DNA from: Treponema sp.
GTDB lineage: Bacteria > Spirochaetota > Spirochaetia > Treponematales > Treponemataceae
NCBI GenBank assembly: GCA_024402535.1
Contig: JAKSTN010000004.1
Span: 29,370 to 93,369, forward strand
DNA: 64,000 bases
Direction of reading: 5' to 3'
The notes beneath the pieces were generated by a model. That model was not told the DNA's origin and did not search any database. It saw nothing but the letters and a program-made list of their open reading frames with translations. Shown here piece by piece: positions 15,803 through 24,945 of the stretch (its first letter is position 1; the number at the start of each line of letters is the position of its first letter). The position numbers and the translations under genes were made by a program.

Positions 15803-17098
15803 ATGGAACTTTCGAACTTTGGACAGAAACTCTGCGGTCCTAGCGGAATCAATCAGCTGATGGATGATCTGGGAAAACCTTTCCCAGAGGGACTTCGCAT
15901 TGTACAGATGGGCGGCGGAAACCCGGCAAGAATTCCTGAAGTAGAAAAAATGTACCGCAGCCGCATGGAAGAAATTCTTAAGAACGGGGATGAGTTTGAA
16001 AGCCTGATTGGTCGTTATGATGCTCCTCAGGGAAGAACAAGTTTTCTTTCTGATGTAGCGGAATATCTTTCAAAAGCTTACGGCTGGAAAATCACTGCAG
16101 AAAATGTTGCTGTAGCAAACGGAAGTCAGAGTGCTTTTTTCTATCTGTTTAATATGTTTGCTGGAACCTGTACAAGAGAAGACGGAAGTACAATCAAAAA
16201 GAAGATTGTGTTTCCTCTGGTTCCTGAATATGTAGGTTATGCTGACCAGTGTGTGGAAAAAGATATTTTTGTTGGAATTCCTGCAAGCTTTGAATTCTTT
16301 GACGACAATACTTTTAAATATCACATTGATTTTGAAGCACTGGAAAATCATCTTTCAAAACATGCAGATGAAACTGCAGGGCTTTGTGTTACCCGTCCTA
16401 CAAATCCAACAGGAAATGTTCTGACAGATGAAGAAATCCAGCATCTGTCTGCCTTAAGCAAAAAATACAATGTTCCTCTTTTTATAGATAATGCTTACGG
16501 GCTTCCATGGCCTGATATCATTTTCACCGATGACGCTGAACCATACTGGGATGAAAATGTAATCCTTAGTATGAGTCTTTCAAAAATCGGGCTTCCTTCA
16601 CTGCGTACTGGAATCATTATTGCAAAGAAAGAAATTATCGACAGTGTTTCTAAGATCAATGCAATTGCAGCTCTTGCAACAGGTAGTGTAGGACAGAGTA
16701 TTGCAGGTGAACTTATTAGAACCGGTAAGCTTATCGAAACTGCAAAAAACAGCGTGCGTCCTTTTTATGAAAAGAAGAGCCTTGGTATTCAGAGCTTCAT
16801 TCATAAATATTTTGAAGGTACAAATTATAAGATTCATAAAAGTGAAGGTTCCATTTTCGTATGGCTTTATCTGCCGGATCTGAAAATCGGCACTATTGAA
16901 TTTTATAACAAGCTGAAAGAAAAAGGCGTATTTGTTATGCCTGGGGAATATTTCTTCTTTGGAAATTCGCCCGACGCCGAGCCTGTAGAAAAGCATCCTC
17001 ATTATGACAAATGTTTGAGACTGAATTATGCAGGGCCAGAAGCGGACGTGGAATATGGCGTGAAGTTGATTGCGGAAGAGTACAGGAAGAACTGCTAG
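15803..17098 (+). CDS. avtA: Valine-pyruvate aminotransferase (AvtA-like)
   Basis: 431 aa from the ATG at 15803, chosen for AGGGA 6 nt upstream and the family-typical start. An in-frame extension would begin within the inverted repeat. The N-terminus (LSNFGQKLCGPSGINQLMDD, then MGGGNPARIPEV) matches the AvtA subgroup. TRPTNPTGN, FIDNAYGLPWP and SMSLSKIGLPSLRTG with the PLP Lys are intact, and RLNYAG is near the C-terminus. It interconverts valine and pyruvate with 2-ketoisovalerate and alanine. The next gene starts 10 nt downstream. Confidence 0.88.
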   Translation: MELSNFGQKLCGPSGINQLMDDLGKPFPEGLRIVQMGGGNPARIPEVEKMYRSRMEEILKNGDEFESLIGRYDAPQGRTSFLSDVAEYLSKAYGWKITAENVAVANGSQSAFFYLFNMFAGTCTREDGSTIKKKIVFPLVPEYVGYADQCVEKDIFVGIPASFEFFDDNTFKYHIDFEALENHLSKHADETAGLCVTRPTNPTGNVLTDEEIQHLSALSKKYNVPLFIDNAYGLPWPDIIFTDDAEPYWDENVILSMSLSKIGLPSLRTGIIIAKKEIIDSVSKINAIAALATGSVGQSIAGELIRTGKLIETAKNSVRPFYEKKSLGIQSFIHKYFEGTNYKIHKSEGSIFVWLYLPDLKIGTIEFYNKLKEKGVFVMPGEYFFFGNSPDAEPVEKHPHYDKCLRLNYAGPEADVEYGVKLIAEEYRKNC

Positions 17099-17108
17099 GA
17101 GTGAAGGC

Positions 17109-18890
17109 GTGAAAAAGAATTTTCTTTTCCTGATATTTTTTGTATGTACTTTTGCTTCAATATACGCTCAGGTCAGTGCAAATCCAAATGACAGTTTTTA
17201 TAAGAAAGCCGCAATCTGGGAAGCTGAAGGTTTACTTGAAAACAGCCTTCCTCAGGTAAGACCGTATCCTCTTCACATTGTCGAAGAGATTTTGAACCAG
17301 GTTATTTCACAAGAAGACGACGTGGAAAGTGAAATTGCCCGGACAGAATACGAACGTATTTTTGGACGAAAGTGGCATGCAGGTTTTTCTGTTCTTGATA
17401 CACAGAAAAATACATCAAACTTTTTTGACTGGGATTTTCACTTAAGCGGAGATGCAAAGCTTTTTAAATATGGCGGAGTAAGTTATAATCTGGGGCTTTG
17501 TGCAATAATGGGAAATGAAACTGACCATTATCCGCTTTTCACAAATATCAAGCATGAAGCAGTTCAGGATGGACATCAGACTGGACCATTTATTGGTTAT
17601 GCTGATATGAACTGTAACGGCTGGTTTGGAAATGAAACTTTTTTCGGAACCGCAGGAATTACAAGATTCGGATTCGGACCTTTCTGGCAGGAAGGTTTGG
17701 CACTTAATGACTCTGCTTATCACAGTTCTGGTCTTTCGTATGTTTTCCGTTTTAAGCCTGGCTGGCAGTACAGTCAGGTTTTCACATCGGTTGGTGCGAC
17801 AAACAATCTGGGACAGGAACTTTTCAGTGCAAAGTATCTGGCACTTCATTCCTTAAAGTGGGATATTAATCAGAAGTTTTCAATCTGCTATTACGAGAAT
17901 TCTATTTTTGGCCGCCGCATGGAACTTACATATCTTTTCCCGTCTCCTTATTTAATTAATCAGGGGATTAACGGATGTAATGACAATGTTCAGATGGGAC
18001 TTATGTTTGAAGCTCGTCCTGTAAAAGGTCTTAAAGTTTCCGGTGATTTTTTTGTAGATGATATTGCATTTACAGGCCTTACTCTTGACGGTAAATACCG
18101 CGTTGCAGGGACTCTTGGTGCAAGCTATGCTCCAAAGAATTCTGTGTTCCGTATTTTTGATCTGAATTATACAGCCGTAATGCCTTATGTTTATGCCCAC
18201 TGGGATTACGATGATTACAAAGATTTCCGCATGAGCGGAACAACAATCAATTATCAGAATTATACAAACTCGGGAATCTGTATGGGTTCCAGTCTTGGTC
18301 CTGATTCTGACAGAATCAAGTTTACAGGAAAAATTACTCCTGTAAAAAATCTTGAACTTGATATTACTGCAAGTTTTGCAAGACATCAGAATGTCTGCGA
18401 AAATCTTCCGGATTATGAAAAGCTCATGTATGTTTTTTCTGAACAAGGAAAATATAAAACCGACGGAAGTCTTCTAACACATCAGAAAATTGAAAGAGAA
18501 AATGGACGGGAAGGTTATTACCTTGATAACGCAAGTGATCACCTGAACTTTATGACAGGAAGTCATACCCTTAAAGATTTTGTTCTTGGAATTGATGCTT
18601 CCTATGTTCTTAAAACAAATAAAACGGGTACTTTGAAATTTAACGCAGGTTATACTTTTGAGTTCATAAAGAATTATGGAATTGACCGTGACATTTATAA
18701 AGGACTTGGAAAACCTGTTGTCTCAAATGAAGACGGTACTTATACATGGCTTGAAAAAACTTATGAATCAAAAGAAGCTCTTGATGCTGCAGGTTTGATA
18801 AAAGCACGTGCCTTTTATGATTCCTGGGCTTCGGGACTTACTGATATTGTAAATCATTTTGTTTTTGCAGGCTTTACTTACACCTGGTAA
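17109..18890 (+). CDS. Wzi-like outer-membrane capsule-assembly barrel
   Basis: 593 aa from a GTG at 17109, supported by AGGAG 8 nt upstream (inside the avtA stop region) and by the signal peptide that then begins the protein (KKNFLFLIFFVCTFASIYAQ). The body is rich in Tyr, Phe, Gly and alternating strands, as in a beta-barrel. RFGFGPFWQEGLALNDSAYH and LALHSLKW resemble the Wzi segments that hold surface polysaccharide. Three kinds of surface-polysaccharide gene follow (transferases, acyltransferase, flippase), which supports the call. A second Wzi-like protein is at 38129-39619. Sequence similarity in this family is low, so another barrel type is possible. Confidence 0.62.
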   Translation: MKKNFLFLIFFVCTFASIYAQVSANPNDSFYKKAAIWEAEGLLENSLPQVRPYPLHIVEEILNQVISQEDDVESEIARTEYERIFGRKWHAGFSVLDTQKNTSNFFDWDFHLSGDAKLFKYGGVSYNLGLCAIMGNETDHYPLFTNIKHEAVQDGHQTGPFIGYADMNCNGWFGNETFFGTAGITRFGFGPFWQEGLALNDSAYHSSGLSYVFRFKPGWQYSQVFTSVGATNNLGQELFSAKYLALHSLKWDINQKFSICYYENSIFGRRMELTYLFPSPYLINQGINGCNDNVQMGLMFEARPVKGLKVSGDFFVDDIAFTGLTLDGKYRVAGTLGASYAPKNSVFRIFDLNYTAVMPYVYAHWDYDDYKDFRMSGTTINYQNYTNSGICMGSSLGPDSDRIKFTGKITPVKNLELDITASFARHQNVCENLPDYEKLMYVFSEQGKYKTDGSLLTHQKIERENGREGYYLDNASDHLNFMTGSHTLKDFVLGIDASYVLKTNKTGTLKFNAGYTFEFIKNYGIDRDIYKGLGKPVVSNEDGTYTWLEKTYESKEALDAAGLIKARAFYDSWASGLTDIVNHFVFAGFTYTW

Positions 18891-18895
18891 CATTT

Positions 18896-20008
18896 ATGAA
18901 AGAACCTTTAAGAATTGCCCAGATTATGGGAAAGTGGCTTGGGGGCGGAGTTGAAAGCGTTGTAATGAATTATTACCGTAACATCGACCGCACTTCCGTT
19001 CAGTTTGATTTTATCTGCGATTCAGATTCAACAGATATTCCTTACGAAGAAATTAAAAATCTTGGAGGACGGGTTTTTGTTGTTCCGCCTTACCAGAAGA
19101 TTCTTCCATACAGAAATGCTTTGATAAAACTTTTCCGGGAAAATGGATATACTGTTGTCCATTCTCATCTGAACACGCTGAGTGTTTTCCCATTAAGTGC
19201 AGCAAAAAAAGCAGGAGTAAAAATCCGCATTGCACACAGTCATTCAACAACAAGTCGTAAAGAGTTCAAAAGAAATATTGCAAAACATATTCTTCGTCCG
19301 TGGACAAATATATTTGCAACGCATTATTTCTGCTGTTCTGAAAAAGCGGGAAGATGGCAATTCGGAAACAAGGCATATAACAAAGGAAATGTTTTTTTAT
19401 TAAATAATGCTATAGATCTTGAAAAGTTCCGATTTAATAAAGATTCTTCTGTTTTGAAAAGAAAGGAACTTGGTATTTCTGAAAGTACTTTTGTAATGGG
19501 ACATATGGGGCGATTCATGGCCCAGAAAAATCATGAATTTTTAATTAATGTTTTTAATGAAGTAAATAAAAAAAATCCTGATTCCATTCTTCTTCTTGCG
19601 GGCCAGGGGCCACTTGTTGAAGATATTAAAGAAAAGGTTATGTCCCTTGGACTTCAGAATAAAGTGAAGTTCCTTGGACAAAGAAAAGATGCTTCAGAAT
19701 TGTACCAGGCAATGGATGTATTTGTGCTTCCAAGTCTTTATGAAGGTCTTCCAGTAGTTCTTGTGGAAGCACAAGGCGCCGGTTTAAAATGTTTTACAAG
19801 TGACAAAGTATCCTATGAATCAAAAATATCAGATGATCTTAATTTTATTCCACTTGAAAACTCTAAACTCTGGGCAGAGGAAATTCTTAAAGTGAAGGGG
19901 ATGGAAAGAAAAGACAACTTCACTGTATGTACACAAAACGGTTACAATATAAAAGAAAATGCTTCAAAGCTTCTTTTGAAATATAAAGATTTTTCGGAGA
20001 ATGTTTAA
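18896..20008 (+). CDS. Glycosyltransferase family 4
   Basis: 370 aa, GT-B fold. The N-terminal domain starts IAQIMGKWLGGGVESVV. The C-terminal nucleotide-sugar domain has MGHMGRFMAQKNHE, LLLAGQGPL and LPSLYEGLPVVLVEAQGAG, which contains the E-x7-E signature of retaining GT4 enzymes. It probably adds one sugar to a lipid-linked repeat unit on the inner membrane face. Donor and acceptor are unknown. It is the first of a tightly packed run (18896-30011). Its stop shares one base with the next start. Confidence 0.88.
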   Translation: MKEPLRIAQIMGKWLGGGVESVVMNYYRNIDRTSVQFDFICDSDSTDIPYEEIKNLGGRVFVVPPYQKILPYRNALIKLFRENGYTVVHSHLNTLSVFPLSAAKKAGVKIRIAHSHSTTSRKEFKRNIAKHILRPWTNIFATHYFCCSEKAGRWQFGNKAYNKGNVFLLNNAIDLEKFRFNKDSSVLKRKELGISESTFVMGHMGRFMAQKNHEFLINVFNEVNKKNPDSILLLAGQGPLVEDIKEKVMSLGLQNKVKFLGQRKDASELYQAMDVFVLPSLYEGLPVVLVEAQGAGLKCFTSDKVSYESKISDDLNFIPLENSKLWAEEILKVKGMERKDNFTVCTQNGYNIKENASKLLLKYKDFSENV

Positions 20009-20550
20009 TGTTTTTTGATTTATTCAGTGTACTTTTCGGATTATTGAAAATCCTGTTTTATAAACTTTTTTGTTTCAGAAGAATCAGGTTTTCGGGTATT
20101 CCAAAAATGAACAGATCTTTTTCTGTAGGAATAAAACCCGGTTCAAAACTTGTTTTAGGTAAAGGTTTCCGTTCACGGAACAACGTTTCTTTTCGCGTTT
20201 ATAATAAAGGTCTTGTCCAGACAGGAGAAAACTGCTTTATGAATGATAACTGCAGTCTGAACGCACGAAAAAAAATCATTCTGGGTGACCATGTTATTTT
20301 CGGGCAGAATGTAAATGTATTTGATCATGATCACGATTTCAGAAGCTCCGACATGGAAGAGTTCTTTGTAGAAGACGAAGTTGTAATCGGTAACAATGTC
20401 TGGGTTGGTGCAAACAGTGTGATTTTAAAAGGTTCACGTATTGGCGATAACTGTGTAATTGCCGCAGGCACAATCGTAAAAGGAGAAATACCTGCAGGCT
20501 CACTGGTTTACGATAAACGTGACCGCCAGATTGTGGAAATCAGAAAATAA
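20008..20550 (+). CDS. Hexapeptide-repeat acyltransferase (left-handed beta-helix)
   Basis: 180 aa. A hydrophobic segment near the N-terminus (LFSVLFGLLKILFYKLF) is followed by a run of hexapeptide repeats. NVFDHDHDF carries the usual catalytic His. VVIGNNVWVGANSVILKGSRIGDNCVIAAGTIV is the coil-forming end (split here: VVIGNNVWVG, then ANSVILKGSRIGDNC). Such proteins acetylate sugars of surface polysaccharides from acetyl-CoA. The start ATG overlaps the upstream TAA by one base, suggesting coupled translation. Confidence 0.85.
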   Translation: MFFDLFSVLFGLLKILFYKLFCFRRIRFSGIPKMNRSFSVGIKPGSKLVLGKGFRSRNNVSFRVYNKGLVQTGENCFMNDNCSLNARKKIILGDHVIFGQNVNVFDHDHDFRSSDMEEFFVEDEVVIGNNVWVGANSVILKGSRIGDNCVIAAGTIVKGEIPAGSLVYDKRDRQIVEIRK

Positions 20551-20552
20551 AG

Positions 20553-22016
20553 ATGGAAGAAGAAAAAATCGTCAAAGGTGACGTTTCAAAAAATAAAGTA
20601 ATCAGTTCTCTTATCTGGAAATTCATGGAAGTTGGCGGAACACAGATTATCCGTTTTGTAGTTCAGGTAGTACTTGCCCGTCTTCTTTGCCCTGAAGATT
20701 ATGGAGTAATGGCCATCATATTTGCCTTTATAACCGTTTCTGATGTCTTCATTCAAAGTGGATTTTCAACGGCTCTTGTTCAGAAAAAAGATTCTGATGA
20801 ATTGGATTTTTCGTCTGTCTTTTATCTTATTTTATTTATTTCTACAGTCCTTTATGTAATCCTGTTTTTTTCAGCACCTGCAATCGCAAGATTCTATAAT
20901 ATGGATATTCTTAAGAGTGTTCTCAGGGTTATTTCAATTGTTCTTTTCTTTGACGCAATCAATGCTGTTCAAAATGCAATGGTGCAAAAAACAATGCAGT
21001 TTAAAAAGTTCTTCTTTAGTAATATGGGAGGAACTGTTGCTTCGGGAATAGTTGGTGTGATTCTTGCATTTAAAGGATTTGGAGTTTGGACTCTTGTAAC
21101 ACAGCAGCTTGCAAATTCTCTCCTTATCACTTTGATTCTTTGGTTTACCGTAAAATGGCGGCCTTCCTTTAAGTTTTCTTTTTCACGCCTTAAAGTGCTT
21201 TTTGCTTTCGGCTGGAAGCTTACAGTTTCGGCATTAATTGATTGTTTTTATAAACAGCTTTATTCGCTTACAATCGGAAAGTTTTATACTCAGGGAGAAC
21301 TTGGGGAATTCAATAAAGGTGAACAGTTCCCGAATATGATTGAATTTACATTGGACGGATCAATTCAGGGCGTAATGATGCCCACTCTTTCTGCGCATAA
21401 TGGTCAAAGTGAAAGAATTAAGGAAATCCTTCGTAAAACAGTATCAACAAGTTCATATTTGATTATTCCATGTATGTTCGGAATGGCAGCCGTTTCAAGA
21501 AATCTTGTTATTGTTCTGCTTTCAGAAAAATGGCTGGGCTGTGTTCCTTTCTTAATGCTTTCCTGTCTTTTTTATTGTCTTTATCCTATTCAGACTTCGA
21601 ATCAGACTGCAATTAATGCTATGGGACGAAGTGACATTTATTTAAAAATTGAAATCATAAAGAAAATTGTTGGAGTCGTAATTCTTTTTGTGTCAATTCC
21701 TTTTGGCTTAATTCCAATGGCCTGGGGACGTGTGATTTCTGGAATTTTTGCAAGCATTGTTACTGTTGTTCCGAATCGTAAAATACTTGGTTATAGATTC
21801 CGGGAAGTTCTTCAGGATGTGGTTCCGTCTCTTATAGCTGGCGTATTAATGTTTTGTGCCGTTTATGCTTTGCAGTTCATTGATTACAACCCTTTAGTAA
21901 TGCTTCTTCTTCAGATTATATCAGGTTTTATAACTTATATTTTGTTTTCTATTTTGTTCAGAATAAAATCTTTTGTTTACCTGAAAGATGAGATAAAAAA
22001 GAAAATCAGGAAATAG
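20553..22016 (+). CDS. Wzx-type polysaccharide flippase (first of three)
   Basis: 487 aa with about 12-14 membrane helices spread along the whole length. The beginning KVISSLIWKFMEVGGTQII and LARLLCPEDYGVMAI are typical of the PST/MATE-like lipid-linked oligosaccharide flippases, close to the WzxC/TuaB type. It would move undecaprenyl-linked units across the inner membrane. It sits among transferases 3 nt after the acyltransferase and 5 nt before the next transferase. Flippases of different sequence are encoded at 41691 and 59938, so the window probably serves more than one polymer. Confidence 0.88.
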   Translation: MEEEKIVKGDVSKNKVISSLIWKFMEVGGTQIIRFVVQVVLARLLCPEDYGVMAIIFAFITVSDVFIQSGFSTALVQKKDSDELDFSSVFYLILFISTVLYVILFFSAPAIARFYNMDILKSVLRVISIVLFFDAINAVQNAMVQKTMQFKKFFFSNMGGTVASGIVGVILAFKGFGVWTLVTQQLANSLLITLILWFTVKWRPSFKFSFSRLKVLFAFGWKLTVSALIDCFYKQLYSLTIGKFYTQGELGEFNKGEQFPNMIEFTLDGSIQGVMMPTLSAHNGQSERIKEILRKTVSTSSYLIIPCMFGMAAVSRNLVIVLLSEKWLGCVPFLMLSCLFYCLYPIQTSNQTAINAMGRSDIYLKIEIIKKIVGVVILFVSIPFGLIPMAWGRVISGIFASIVTVVPNRKILGYRFREVLQDVVPSLIAGVLMFCAVYALQFIDYNPLVMLLLQIISGFITYILFSILFRIKSFVYLKDEIKKKIRK

Positions 22017-22021
22017 AAAAG

Positions 22022-22960
22022 ATGATCAGTATTGCAATGACCACCTTTAATGGTGAAAAATATCTTGGCGAACAGATTGATTCTATTCTTTCTCAATCCT
22101 ATAAAGAGTTTGAGCTGGTAGTTTGTGATGACTGTTCAACTGATAATACAGTAAAAATTCTTCGTGAATATGAAAAGAAAAATTCCCGTGTTCATGTTTA
22201 TGAAAATGAAAAAAATCTTGGATTCAAAAAAAACTTCGAGAAAGCTGTAGGACTATGTACAGGCGATTTTATTGCTTTTGCTGATCAGGATGATGTGTGG
22301 CTTAATGACCACCTTGAAATTCTTTTTTCAAAAATAGGGGATAAGGATTGTATAGGAGGCGGTCACTTAAATATAGATAGTGAAGGCAATGAGGTCTTTA
22401 CTTCTGAAAAAAAAGAGTGGTTTCCTGAAAGCCGGAAAGAAGCGTTCTTTTTTGTTTTGAATAGAAATATTTTTCAGGGCTCTGCCATGCTTTTACGAAA
22501 AGAAGTTTGTCAGAAATATCTTTCTATTCCCGAGAACGTTTTTTATCATGACTGGTGGTTTGCCCTATGTGCAGCGGGACAAAAGGGAATAATATATACT
22601 TCGCTTCCTGTGTTAAAATACAGACGTCATAATAATTCAGTTACTTTCAGTAACGAAGTGATTTCGAAAAAAGCCCGGATAAAACGTATCTTTAATAATG
22701 CAGATATAAGAGAAGAAAAAATTCTTCTTGAAACAGTAAAAGAATATTTTAAAATCGCAGAGGAAATAGATAAGCCTTTGATTCATAAAGTGATTGATTA
22801 TCGGGAAGCTTATATTAATGGAAAAATTAAATGTATTTTTTACTATATTAAACATTTTGATTTATGGGGATATGGTAACAAAATGCAACGTTTGGTTGTT
22901 TTTATTCCAAAAGTAATAAACAGACTTTTTCGTCTTATAGCAATCAGAAGAAGTAAATGA
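22022..22960 (+). CDS. Glycosyltransferase family 2 (rhamnosyltransferase-like)
   Basis: 312 aa, GT-A fold. ISIAMTTFNGEKYLGEQIDS starts the domain. CDDCSTDNT binds nucleotide, and FADQDDVW holds the metal-binding acidic motif. HDWWFALCA and YRRHNNSVT are typical of the subgroup that includes many rhamnosyltransferases. The last 90 residues are basic and may contact the membrane. The stop overlaps the next start in ATGA. Sugar specificity is unknown. Confidence 0.85.
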   Translation: MISIAMTTFNGEKYLGEQIDSILSQSYKEFELVVCDDCSTDNTVKILREYEKKNSRVHVYENEKNLGFKKNFEKAVGLCTGDFIAFADQDDVWLNDHLEILFSKIGDKDCIGGGHLNIDSEGNEVFTSEKKEWFPESRKEAFFFVLNRNIFQGSAMLLRKEVCQKYLSIPENVFYHDWWFALCAAGQKGIIYTSLPVLKYRRHNNSVTFSNEVISKKARIKRIFNNADIREEKILLETVKEYFKIAEEIDKPLIHKVIDYREAYINGKIKCIFYYIKHFDLWGYGNKMQRLVVFIPKVINRLFRLIAIRRSK

Positions 22961-23931
22961 ATATGGAAAATTTAAAAATTAATAATTCACTTTTTTCGGT
23001 AATTGTGCCTGTTTATGGTGTGAAAGATTATCTTCCTAAATGCATTGAATCTGTGTTGAATCAGACGTTTTCAGATTATGAACTTATTCTCGTTGATGAT
23101 GGAAGCATTGATGGTTCAGGATTAATATGTGATGATTATGCAGAAAAAGATAATCGTATAAGAGTTATTCATAAAGAAAATGGCGGATTAGTAAGTGCCA
23201 GAAAAGCAGGCGCATCAGAGTCAACTGGGGATTATATAGTGTGTGTGGACGGTGATGATTTTATAGGACCTGAATATCTGAAAAAAATTTCCAACTGCAT
23301 AAATGAAACTCATGCTGATCTAATAATGGACGGCTGCGTCTGGTGGAAAAGTGATACAGATTTTGTTACGGCAAAAGTTTCTGACGGGTATTATGGTGTT
23401 CCCTTAGAGACCGGTTTTTATGACAGAAGCCGTATGGAAAAAGAAGTTTTCCCCAATCTGATTGAAAACAAAAAATCAAAAAATATTCAGAATAGTGTAT
23501 GGGGAAAAGCTTTTAAGAGAGAACTTTATGTTCCGGTTCAACTTTCTGTCCAGAATTCAATACATATGGCAGAAGATACCTGTGTTGTAAAACCCGTTCT
23601 TTTTAATGCACAAAGTTTTGCTGTCCTTGATAATGCTGAATATTATTACCGACAGACAGAAGCTTCTATGACACGAAGCGTAAAAAGCTATAAGTGGGAA
23701 GCTCCGGAAATAATAAGTCGTCACCTTGAAAATCTTATTGATATGAGTTTTCAGGATATGCAGGAACAGGTTTACAGAAACTGTGTGCACCTTCTTTTTA
23801 ACGTATGCCGTGCACATAAAAGTTTTAAGGGGATGAAAACAGACTATTATAAAACAGCGGTAAAAAAAGCACGCTTTTCTTTTGGAACAAAAGGATGGTT
23901 AGCCCGGCTTGTTTTGAGTATAATGATATAA
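22957..23931 (+). CDS. Glycosyltransferase family 2
   Basis: 324 aa, GT-A fold. FSVIVPVYGVKDYLPKCIES, then LVDDGSIDGSG and CVDGDDF give the nucleotide and metal sites. HKENGGLVSARKAG is the usual GT2 loop. MAEDTCVV supplies the conserved ED pair of the acceptor side. The start overlaps the upstream gene by 4 nt (ATGA). It is one of five GT2-type genes in the window with this general pattern. Donor sugar unknown. Confidence 0.86.
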   Translation: MNMENLKINNSLFSVIVPVYGVKDYLPKCIESVLNQTFSDYELILVDDGSIDGSGLICDDYAEKDNRIRVIHKENGGLVSARKAGASESTGDYIVCVDGDDFIGPEYLKKISNCINETHADLIMDGCVWWKSDTDFVTAKVSDGYYGVPLETGFYDRSRMEKEVFPNLIENKKSKNIQNSVWGKAFKRELYVPVQLSVQNSIHMAEDTCVVKPVLFNAQSFAVLDNAEYYYRQTEASMTRSVKSYKWEAPEIISRHLENLIDMSFQDMQEQVYRNCVHLLFNVCRAHKSFKGMKTDYYKTAVKKARFSFGTKGWLARLVLSIMI

Positions 23932-23932
23932 T

Positions 23933-24943
23933 ATGAAAGTACTCTCTGTTTGTTCTTATTACGGTACTGGTTCCAGTGCAGTTACTGATTTTTTCTGTGA
24001 ATTTGATAATGTAAATTCTTTTTCATATATGGAATTCCGTTTTGCTCATGATCCTGACGGGCTTTCTGAACTGGAATATAACCTGGTCCAGAACTTTAAC
24101 CGGCATAATTCCGGACATGCCCTTAAGCGCTATAAAAAGTTTGTTGATTATTTTTCAAGTCATCTTCTTACAAAAAGATATGAAAGTGTTTTTAATGGAA
24201 AATGGAAAGAGATTTCATATAGATATATTGAAAGTCTGACAGATTTTTCTTTCCCTGGAATGTGGGATTTTGACTGTTATGATAACGGACCATGGTGGGA
24301 ATTCTGGCATAAGCTTCCGAACCGTATTTTAAAAAAGCTTAAGGGCGGAACTGTAGACTGTGAAGCAGGTCTCTGGTCAAAAGAACTTACTTATGGAAGT
24401 CATCCAACTGAAGAAAAATTTCTTACAGAAACTCGAAAATATACGGATGAACTTCTTCAATATATCAATAAAGATAATAAGCCTTTTTTAATGGTAGATC
24501 AAATTGTTCCAAGTTCCAATATTGAACATCATATGCGGTACTTTAATGATCTTAAGGTTTTTGTCGTAGACCGTGATCCACGAGATTTATTTTTGATTTG
24601 CAAGTATGTTTATAATTCAAGAATTGCGCCTAAAGATCCAGACCTGTTCTGCCAGTGGTATGAATATGCACGCTCAACAAGAAAAGAAGAAAACTGGGAT
24701 CCTGAAAAAATCTGTTTCATTCAGTTTGAAGATTTGATTTATAAATATGATGAAGCCGCTGAAAAACTTATGAACTTTGCCGGTGTAAAAAAAGAAAATC
24801 ATATCAAGCCAAAGACAGTTTTTATTCCTGAAGTTTCAATAAAAAATACAAGACTTTGGGTTCAGCATCCTGAGTATAAAGAAGAAGCAGATTACATTGC
24901 GAAAAAATTACCGGAATATCTTTATCATCTGGAAAGTGAATAA
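23933..24943 (+). CDS. Sulfotransferase-like protein
   Basis: 336 aa. The N-terminal CSYYGTGSSAVTDF resembles the 5'-phosphosulfate-binding loop of PAPS sulfotransferases. KVFVVDRDPRDLFLI near residue 205 resembles the 3'-phosphate-binding segment (R-x6-S region, here without the usual Ser). The C-terminus includes FIQFEDLIYKYDEAAEKLMNFAG, a common sulfotransferase pattern (quoted in two parts: FIQFEDLIYKYDE and AAEKLMNFAG). It would sulfate a sugar of the polysaccharide. The call is by motif only. No strong ribosome site is seen, and the gene starts 1 nt after the previous stop. Confidence 0.6.
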   Translation: MKVLSVCSYYGTGSSAVTDFFCEFDNVNSFSYMEFRFAHDPDGLSELEYNLVQNFNRHNSGHALKRYKKFVDYFSSHLLTKRYESVFNGKWKEISYRYIESLTDFSFPGMWDFDCYDNGPWWEFWHKLPNRILKKLKGGTVDCEAGLWSKELTYGSHPTEEKFLTETRKYTDELLQYINKDNKPFLMVDQIVPSSNIEHHMRYFNDLKVFVVDRDPRDLFLICKYVYNSRIAPKDPDLFCQWYEYARSTRKEENWDPEKICFIQFEDLIYKYDEAAEKLMNFAGVKKENHIKPKTVFIPEVSIKNTRLWVQHPEYKEEADYIAKKLPEYLYHLESE

Positions 24944-24945
24944 AA